A DNA stretch of 64,000 bases from Nocardia abscessus. GTDB lineage: Bacteria; Actinomycetota; Actinomycetes; Mycobacteriales; Mycobacteriaceae. Shown here piece by piece: positions 58,204-64,000 of the stretch (the stretch's first letter is position 1; every line of letters begins with the position of its first letter). Position numbers and translations under genes: made by a program. Where the stretch lies: contig NZ_JADLQO010000008.1 of the NCBI RefSeq assembly GCF_015477775.1, forward strand, positions 186,001 through 250,000. Reading direction: 5' to 3'. The notes below the pieces were generated by a model. It ran no database searches. It was not told the origin of the DNA and saw only the letters and a list, made by a program, of their open reading frames with translations.

Positions 58204-59595
58204 TCAGCCCGATTTCCGCGCCGCGGAGAGCAATTCGGCGACCTCGCCGGGCACGGCGTCGGCGAGCGCCGCGATATCGGGCACCAGTTCCTTGCAGGCG
58301 ATGAAGCCGAAGTTGAGCTTGTCGTTGTTGGACAGCACGGTGACCGTCAGGCCCGCGCCGTGGAACACCGGCCCGAACGGATACATCCCGTCCACCCGGA
58401 CGCCGAGGAAGTACAGCGGCATCGGAGGGCCGGGCACGTTCGACACCACCAGGTTGTGCACCACCGGGTGCATCTCGGCCAGCTTGAGCGAGGAGTACAT
58501 CCGCGCGGCGAGCCGGAAGGTGTTCGGCGGGGCGTATTTCGACCAGTCCTGCAGGAAGTCCGCACCCATCGCTTCGTGTTCTTCCTTCGCCCCGCGGTTG
58601 TTCTCGGCCACCTCACGCAGGCGTTGCACCGGGTCGGCGACGTCGGTGCCGAGCCGCGCGAACAGCGTGGACACCTTGTTGACCCCCGCGGTGTGCCGGG
58701 TCGACTCGTGCACCGACACCGGAACCGACGCGATGAGCGAGCGGTCCGGCAATTCGTCGCGCTCCGCCAGATAGGCGCGCAACGCGCCGGCGACCACAGT
58801 GAGTACGACGTCGTTCACCTTGACGCCGAACGCGGAGCGGATCTCCTTGACGGCGTCCAGTTCGGCGTCGGTGAACGCGACCGCGCGGTGCGGCGTGATG
58901 GCGAGATTGAACGGCGTGCGCGGAGCGGAGAACGGTATCGCCATGCCCGCCTTGTTCTCGCGGCGGCGTTGCGCGAATCCGGCGACCACGCCGACCGTCT
59001 TCGGCAGCATGCCGACGATGCCCGCTCTGGTCGGGAACTTCACCACCGCTTCGGCCAGCATTTGCCAGTCGCTAGGTATGGGTTCGGGGCGCCACTCGTC
59101 GTCGGGCACCGTCTTCGTGACGCCCGGCTCCGGGTCGCACAGGTGCATCATCAGGTTGGCGCCGGTGATGCCGTCCACGGCGGCGTGGTGGTATTTGCAG
59201 ATCACCGCGACCTTCCCGTCATCGAGACCTTCCACCACGGACATTTCCCACAGCGGGCGATCGCGGTCCATGGGACGGCTGGCGATATCCCCGACGAGTT
59301 CGGCGAGTTCGCGGCGCCCGGCCGGCGCCGCGATCGCGATGCGGCGGACGTGGTAGTCGAGGTCGAAATTCTCGTCCTCCACCCAGACGGGATGGTCGAG
59401 GTTGAGTGGCACCTCGTACACGCGGCGGCGCATCTGCGGAATCAGGGGAAGTCGCCGGGCTAGTTCGGCTTTGAATCCCTCGAACGAGTAGTCACCCGCC
59501 GCCGGGTCGAGGATCAGCAGCGCGCAGACGTGCAGATGCTGGGTCCCGGTTTCGAGGTAGAGAAAGCTGGCATCCAATCCGGTCAATCGTTCCAT
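58204..59595 (-). CDS. Wax ester synthase / diacylglycerol acyltransferase (WS/DGAT)
   Basis: Acyl-CoA-dependent acyltransferase forming triacylglycerol or wax esters for lipid storage. The 463-residue protein starts MERLTGLDASFLYLETGTQH, has the catalytic HHxxxDG at 136-142 (KYHHAAVDGITG), the DRPLWEM motif, and the C-terminal NLVVSNVPGPPMPLYFLGVR typical of the family. The promoter carries a KstR-like box 13 bases before the ATG, which would block transcription when repressor is bound. Confidence 0.95.
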   Translation of the reverse strand: MERLTGLDASFLYLETGTQHLHVCALLILDPAAGDYSFEGFKAELARRLPLIPQMRRRVYEVPLNLDHPVWVEDENFDLDYHVRRIAIAAPAGRRELAELVGDIASRPMDRDRPLWEMSVVEGLDDGKVAVICKYHHAAVDGITGANLMMHLCDPEPGVTKTVPDDEWRPEPIPSDWQMLAEAVVKFPTRAGIVGMLPKTVGVVAGFAQRRRENKAGMAIPFSAPRTPFNLAITPHRAVAFTDAELDAVKEIRSAFGVKVNDVVLTVVAGALRAYLAERDELPDRSLIASVPVSVHESTRHTAGVNKVSTLFARLGTDVADPVQRLREVAENNRGAKEEHEAMGADFLQDWSKYAPPNTFRLAARMYSSLKLAEMHPVVHNLVVSNVPGPPMPLYFLGVRVDGMYPFGPVFHGAGLTVTVLSNNDKLNFGFIACKELVPDIAALADAVPGEVAELLSAARKSG

Positions 59596-59607
59596 AGCAA
59601 AAGCCTA

Positions 59608-59623
59608 CTAGAACGCGTTCTAG
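59608..59623. promoter_or_regulatory. KstR-like box CTAGAACGCGTTCTAG
   Basis: Perfect 16-bp palindrome whose core fits TNNAACNNGTTNNA. It is close to the WS/DGAT start and could also serve the divergent operon beginning at 59792. Confidence 0.65.
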
Positions 59624-59791
59624 TTTTGTGCCGGAAACGCCCGGTGTGACGACTGTAGCGAAGTTGTGTCACCGTACAGCGCCCGGCGGCGCTTTTGTGT
59701 GTTACCGAAAGTTCTACATATGTGTATAGTCCTTGCTACGGACATGTAGGAATCGCGCGCGGTGGCGGCGAGCGAGGATCGAGGAGTATCG

Positions 59792-60694
59792 ATGAAGCTA
59801 CTTCGCAGGGCTGGGCGGCGGCCCGATACGGACCCCGGCGCCGTGGCGCTGCACGCCCGCAACGTGCGCTTCGACTGGGCGGACACGCCGCTGCACTGGA
59901 TGCCCGCCGAGCCCATCGCCTCGCACCTGATCAATTCGCTGAATCTGCTTCTGCCCGAAGGGGAGCGGATGTTCTGCACCGCGTATGCCGAAGCGCTGCC
60001 GTACGTGCGGGACGAGAAACTCCGCGAGGCGATGCTCGGGTTCATCGGCCAGGAATCGATGCACGCCGAGACGCACGACAAAGTGCTGCACGAGGTGCTC
60101 GCCGTGCACGGCATCGATCCCGGGCCCTACCTGCGACAGGCCGAATACCTGTTCCGCCGGACGCTCGGGCCGAGGAATGTCGAAGGCGTCGCCGAACGGC
60201 AGGTGATGGTCGAGCGGCTGGCCTTCATCGCATGCCTGGAGCACTTCTTCGCCTATCTCGGCGACTGGGTGCTCAACGCGGATCTGGAACGGTTCGGCGC
60301 CGACCCGCGCATGGCGGACCTGTTCCGCTGGCACGGGGCGGAAGAAGTCGAGCACCGGCACGTCGCGCATGACGTAGCGGTCTATTTCGGCGCCGGATAC
60401 GTGCGGCGAGCGGGACTGATGCTGCTGGTGTTCCCGATCTTCCTGACCTTGGTGGTGCGCGGCACCAAGTTCATGGTCCACCAGGACCGCGACCTGTCCG
60501 ACCTCGGCTATTTCCGGTTGCTCGCGCGGGTCTTCGGCGCCATGTGGCGCGGCGCGTTGCCCGGGATCCCCTCGTTGCTGTGGAGTGCGCTGAGCACTTT
60601 CAAACCGGGCTACGATCCGGAGACGGTCGGCTCCACCGCGCAGGCGGTGGCCTACCTGGCCAAATCCCCGGCGGCGCGGGCGATCGCCTCGTGA
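59792..60694 (+). CDS. Metal-dependent hydrolase family protein (PF10118-like)
   Basis: A 300-residue protein of the predicted metal-dependent hydrolase family. Conserved acidic/His residues include FIGQESMHAETHDKVLHEVL, CLEHFFAYLGDW and RWHGAEEVEHRHVAHDVAVY, a diiron-ferritin-like E/H pattern. Two hydrophobic segments follow (LMLLVFPIFLTLVVRG). In actinobacteria it is commonly next to the PDR/VanB-type reductase, as here (GTGA overlap), so the pair may be a diiron oxygenase plus its reductase. GGAG before the ATG at 59792. Confidence 0.88.
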   Translation: MKLLRRAGRRPDTDPGAVALHARNVRFDWADTPLHWMPAEPIASHLINSLNLLLPEGERMFCTAYAEALPYVRDEKLREAMLGFIGQESMHAETHDKVLHEVLAVHGIDPGPYLRQAEYLFRRTLGPRNVEGVAERQVMVERLAFIACLEHFFAYLGDWVLNADLERFGADPRMADLFRWHGAEEVEHRHVAHDVAVYFGAGYVRRAGLMLLVFPIFLTLVVRGTKFMVHQDRDLSDLGYFRLLARVFGAMWRGALPGIPSLLWSALSTFKPGYDPETVGSTAQAVAYLAKSPAARAIAS

Positions 60695-61794
60695 GGCTGC
60701 CCGTTCCCGACCGGCTGCCCTCGGACCTGTTCGGCAAGCGCGATCACGACCGCGCCGTACGGGTGCTCGACGCGGTGGCCTCGGCGCGACTGCGCTGGAC
60801 CACACTGGTCAACCGGCGCGATCCACGCCCGAGGGTGGACGACCGGCGGCTCGCGCTGGTGGTCACCGAGCGGCGGATCGAGGCGCGCGACCAGGACGTG
60901 GTGAGCCTGCGACTGGCCGCCCCGGACGGGCGCGTGCTGCCGCCCTGGCGCCCCGGCGCCCACCTCGACCTCGAGCTGCCGTCCGGCCGGCTGCGGCAGT
61001 ACTCGCTGTGCGGCGACCCCGCGGACATTCGGGCCTACCGAGTGGCGGTGCGCCGCATCCCGGAAGGCGGCGGTGGTTCCGTGGAGGTGCACGACGCACT
61101 CCCGGTGGGGTCACCGATCGTGGTACGCGGGCCGCGTAACGCGTTCCCGTTCGCCGTGCCCGGCCACGGATCTCCGGCCGCGCGTTTGCATTTCGTCGCG
61201 GGCGGCATCGGAATCACGCCGATCCTGCCGATGGCGCGGCTGGCGCACCGGCTCGGGATCGAATGGTCGATGGTGTACACCGGGCGCAGCCGCGATACCT
61301 TGCCGTTCCTCGACGAGATCGCGGGATTCGGCGACCGCGTCGTCGTGCGCACCGACGACGAGCACGGGCTTCCCGACGCAGCCGCCCTGCTGCCCGGCGT
61401 CGGCCCCGACACCGCGGTCTACTGCTGCGGCCCGGTGCCGATGATCACCGTCATCGCCGACACTGTGCGCGAGATGCCCTATGTGGAACTGCATTCCGAA
61501 CGGTTCTCGCCGCCGCCGATCGTGAACGGCAAGCCGTTCGAGATCCAACTCGCCTCCACCGGGGACGTTCTCGAGGTCGGTGCGGACCGCAGCGCGCTCG
61601 ACACGATCCTCGGCGCCCGGCCCGACCGCCCGTACTCGTGCAGGCAGGGCTTCTGCCGCACATGCAAGGTCCGGGTCCTGGCCGGCGAACCCGACCACCG
61701 CGACACCGTGCTCACCGCCGCCGAACGCGAGGCGGGCGAGATGCTCGTCTGCGTCTCGCGCGCCGACGGTGGGCGACTCGTGCTCGATCTGTGA
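60691..61794 (+). CDS. PDR/VanB-type oxidoreductase (flavin, NAD and 2Fe-2S)
   Basis: A 367-residue electron-transfer flavoprotein. The flavin-binding part has GRLRQYSLCGDP, the NAD-binding part FVAGGIGITPILPMARLAHR, and the C-terminal plant-type ferredoxin domain has CRQGFCRTCKVRV...C, four Cys for a [2Fe-2S] cluster. The N-terminus carries about 50 extra residues. GTG start overlapping the stop of the metal-dependent hydrolase gene indicates a two-component partnership: NAD(P)H to flavin to 2Fe-2S to the upstream diiron-like protein. Confidence 0.92.
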   Translation: MRLPVPDRLPSDLFGKRDHDRAVRVLDAVASARLRWTTLVNRRDPRPRVDDRRLALVVTERRIEARDQDVVSLRLAAPDGRVLPPWRPGAHLDLELPSGRLRQYSLCGDPADIRAYRVAVRRIPEGGGGSVEVHDALPVGSPIVVRGPRNAFPFAVPGHGSPAARLHFVAGGIGITPILPMARLAHRLGIEWSMVYTGRSRDTLPFLDEIAGFGDRVVVRTDDEHGLPDAAALLPGVGPDTAVYCCGPVPMITVIADTVREMPYVELHSERFSPPPIVNGKPFEIQLASTGDVLEVGADRSALDTILGARPDRPYSCRQGFCRTCKVRVLAGEPDHRDTVLTAAEREAGEMLVCVSRADGGRLVLDL

Positions 61795-61824
61795 CCCGAC
61801 CCCGGTCAGTCAAGGAGAAACCCG

Positions 61825-63597
61825 ATGACCACCGCCGAACCGCTCCCCGCGGTCGAACGCACCGTGCGCAGCGGAGAATTCGACCTCGCCGTCTACGAAT
61901 ACGGTGACCCCGCCGCGGAAACCGTCGTGCTGGTGCACGGCTGGCCCGATACCCACCACCTCTGGGACGCGGTGGTGCCGCTCCTGGCTCGCCGGTTCCA
62001 TGTGGTCGCCTACGACACCCGCGGGCACGGTCGCTCTACCCGTACCCGGCGCACGGAAGACTTCCGGCTCGACCGTCTGGCCGCGGACTTCTACGCCGTC
62101 GCCGACGCCGTGAGCCCCGACCGGCCCGTGCACGTCCTCGCGCACGACTGGGGTTCGGTGCAGGTGTGGGAAGCGGTGTGTGAGCCGCGTGCGGCCACCC
62201 GGGTCGCGTCGTTCACCTCGGTGTCGGGGCCGAACCTGGACCACGTCGGCAAGTGGATTCGCAACCGGCTCTCGCGTCCGACGCCGCGCAACGTGTGGCA
62301 GCCGTTCACCCAGCTGCTGTCCTCGGCGTACACCTTCTTCTTCATGACCCCCGTGCTGCCGCGCGCCGCGTTCGGCCTGATCGGTACCGAGCGCTTCTGG
62401 CGGCGGGTCGTCTCGATCATGAACGAGACCGCCCCGTCGAACGTGCGTCTCGGCCCGAGTTTCCGCGCCGACGTCGTCGACGGTCTGCTGATCTACCGCG
62501 CGAACATCGTGCAGCGCATGCTCGCGCCACGCGAGCGGCACACCGAGGTGCCGGTGCAGCTGATCGTCGCGGGCCGTGACGTCGCGGTCCGTCCCGCGGG
62601 ATTCGATGACGAACACCGGTGGACCGGGCGGCTGTGGCGGCGGGACGTGCCCGCCGGGCACTGGATGCCGTTCTCGCATCCGGAACTGCTGGCCACCGCG
62701 ACCACCGAACTGATCGACACGCTGGGCGGCGCGGCGCCGCCCAGCACGTTGCGCCGGGCCGAAACAGGACGGACCGCAAGGCCGTTCGGTGATCAGCTGG
62801 TCGTCATCACCGGTGCCGGCAGCGGCATCGGCCGTGCTACCGCGCTCGCCCTGGCCCGCCGCGGCGCCGAGATCGTGCTCTCCGACATCGATCTCGCGGC
62901 GGCGAAGGAGACCGCCGAGTTGATCGCCGCCGAACACGGCGTCGCGCACGCCTATCAACTCGACGTCGCCGAGGAAGGCGAGATGCAGGCGCACGCCGCG
63001 ACGGTGCTGGACAACCACGGCGTCCCCGACATCCTGATCAACAACGCCGGGATCGGCCAGGCCGGTGGATTCTTCGAGACCTCGGCGGCGGACTTCGACC
63101 GCGTGCTGCGGATCAACCTCGGCGGCGTGGTGAACGGCTGCCGTGCCTTCGGGCCCGCCATGGCCGAGCGGGGCCTCGGCGGTCACATCGTGAATCTCTC
63201 CAGCATGGCGGCCTACAGCCCGCAGCAGGGCTTCAGCGCGTATTCCACCAGCAAGTCGGCGGTGTTCATGTTCTCCGACTGCGTGCGCGCCGAACTGGCC
63301 GCGCGCGGGATCTCGGTGCACACCATCTGCCCGGGCATCGTGCACACCAATATCGTGGCGCGCACCCGCTTCTCCGGCGTCAGCGCGGAAGAGGAGAAGC
63401 GCAAACAGGAGCGCTACGACAACCTGTACCGGATGCGGCGTTACGGCCCGGAGAAGGTGGCCGAGCAGATCGTGCGCGCCCTCCAGCGGAATCGCAGCAT
63501 CGTGCCCGTGACGCCGGAGGCTCACCTGCAGTATCACTTCGGGCGGCTCGCGCCCGCCGTCGTGCGGTTCCTGGCGGCGCGGGTGAAGCTGACCTGA
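61825..63597 (+). CDS. ephD: EphD-like fusion of alpha/beta hydrolase and SDR
   Basis: A 590-residue bifunctional-looking protein. Residues 1-310 are an epoxide-hydrolase-like alpha/beta hydrolase (VVLVHGWPDTHHLWDAVVPL, nucleophile Asp 108 in VLAHDWGS). Residues 320-590 are a classical SDR (VVITGAGSGIGRATALALAR, INNAGIG, YSTSKSAVFMF). This matches mycobacterial EphD (Rv2214c-type), linked to mycolic-acid modification. AAGGAG precedes the ATG. It ends the operon begun at 59792, so the three enzymes probably act on one lipid pathway. Confidence 0.92.
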   Translation: MTTAEPLPAVERTVRSGEFDLAVYEYGDPAAETVVLVHGWPDTHHLWDAVVPLLARRFHVVAYDTRGHGRSTRTRRTEDFRLDRLAADFYAVADAVSPDRPVHVLAHDWGSVQVWEAVCEPRAATRVASFTSVSGPNLDHVGKWIRNRLSRPTPRNVWQPFTQLLSSAYTFFFMTPVLPRAAFGLIGTERFWRRVVSIMNETAPSNVRLGPSFRADVVDGLLIYRANIVQRMLAPRERHTEVPVQLIVAGRDVAVRPAGFDDEHRWTGRLWRRDVPAGHWMPFSHPELLATATTELIDTLGGAAPPSTLRRAETGRTARPFGDQLVVITGAGSGIGRATALALARRGAEIVLSDIDLAAAKETAELIAAEHGVAHAYQLDVAEEGEMQAHAATVLDNHGVPDILINNAGIGQAGGFFETSAADFDRVLRINLGGVVNGCRAFGPAMAERGLGGHIVNLSSMAAYSPQQGFSAYSTSKSAVFMFSDCVRAELAARGISVHTICPGIVHTNIVARTRFSGVSAEEEKRKQERYDNLYRMRRYGPEKVAEQIVRALQRNRSIVPVTPEAHLQYHFGRLAPAVVRFLAARVKLT

Positions 63598-63598
63598 C

Positions 63599-64000
63599 TC
63601 AGGAGGCGAGGGTTCGGGCGAGTTCGGCCTCGACGGCCACGACTCGCTCGGGCCCGATGCCCCACGGGTGCTCGACACCCACCCGCCGGTCCAGATCCCA
63701 GAGCACGCACTCCTCGCCCGGGGCCGCCACGAACGACCACGCCACCACGGTGCGGCCGAGTTGCTCGGCCATCGTTCCGTGCGAGTCGACCGGCGGCCCG
63801 GCGCCTTCCGGGAAGTGGTGCAGGAAGCGGCCGTAGGCGCGCGCGCAGAAATCGGCGTATCGCTTGGTGCACAGGATGAACCCGTGCCATGCCTCGTCCA
63901 CCGCGTGCGACGGCATGCCGATCACCTGGTCGTCGCGCATGGCGGCGCCGCAGCAGAGCAACCACTGCCGCAATCCCTTGTCCACCAGCTCTCGTGGCTG
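63599..64000 (-). CDS. Hypothetical protein, 5' end beyond the window
   Basis: The last 133 codons of a minus-strand gene; the frame is still open at the window edge. VIGMPSHAVDEAWHGFILCT and KRYADFCARAYGRFLHHFPE are the conserved-looking part (PSHAVDEAWHxFILxT). Similar His/Trp motifs occur in glycine-rich-domain (DUF1399-like) proteins, but the match is only suggestive. It is convergent with the ephD operon, one base apart. Confidence 0.75.
   Translation of the reverse strand, partial: QPRELVDKGLRQWLLCCGAAMRDDQVIGMPSHAVDEAWHGFILCTKRYADFCARAYGRFLHHFPEGAGPPVDSHGTMAEQLGRTVVAWSFVAAPGEECVLWDLDRRVGVEHPWGIGPERVVAVEAELARTLAS

Overview
This is a high-GC actinobacterial chromosome segment, most likely from Nocardia or a close mycolic-acid relative (Rhodococcus is the main alternative). 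The backbone follows the gene order of the Mycobacterium tuberculosis Rv2391-Rv2342 interval, as I recall it: sulfite reductase/cysH, hemW, hrcA-dnaJ2-rsmE, phoH-ybeY-corC-like-cdd-like-era, amidase, recO-uppS, zur/ArsR, glyS, TPM protein, dgt, dnaG, a short membrane-anchored protein, and tRNA-Asn. Genus-specific genes, regulators and degraded islands are inserted between these blocks.

Layout. 1-2800: assimilatory sulfate reduction on the minus strand, preceded by a 30-codon Cys-rich leader ORF that looks leaderless. 2980-7000: a SnoaL-like protein, hemW, a small ORF, then a decayed patch (broken AraC regulator, broken hydrolase) and an exported alpha/beta hydrolase. 7191-17041: heat-shock, ribosome and rRNA-maturation genes, interrupted by a divergent LysR/MFS pair. 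17048-23778: amidase, a three-gene cassette of zinc-ribbon/membrane proteins whose first two products share a Gly/Asn motif at facing termini, a hydrolase-TetR operon with a 21-bp operator-like palindrome, and two small membrane proteins. 23779-29700: an intergenic region with a very long hairpin, then recO, an antisense HTH gene, uppS, a TetR/membrane-protein pair with paired operators, and the zur-ArsR metal-regulator pair. 29859-47560: glyS, tenA with a coupled 36-codon membrane peptide, a condensation-fold acyltransferase, MerR, TPM protein, MBL hydrolase, YdcF, dgt, a 1176-residue repetitive protein, a FIST/Mut7-C pair, dnaG and tRNA-Asn.

47560-52000, just past tRNA-Asn, looks like an eroded mobile island. 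It holds a tRNA-like 3' fragment with its own hairpin, an intein C-terminus remnant, a PD-(D/E)XK-like nuclease, a truncated secreted-toxin leader, and a membrane-anchored Mrr-type endonuclease. 52100-64000 is mainly redox and lipid metabolism: CsbD, a flavin monooxygenase, a secreted lipase, an SDR, an alpha/beta hydrolase, WS/DGAT, then an operon of a metal-dependent hydrolase, a flavin/2Fe-2S reductase and an EphD-like hydrolase-SDR fusion. Three promoters there carry palindromes fitting TNNAACNNGTTNNA, the motif I recall for the lipid/sterol repressor KstR.

Several genes (ybeY, recO, the MBL gene, the FIST gene, a YdcF-like gene; less exactly dnaG and the Cys leader) have a TANNNT-like hexamer 6-7 bases before the start codon. 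That is the leaderless arrangement common in actinobacteria. The best candidates for something new are the 18.7-21.5 kb cassette, the Cys-rich leader, the recO-upstream hairpin element, and the repetitive protein with a degenerate HExxH-like site.
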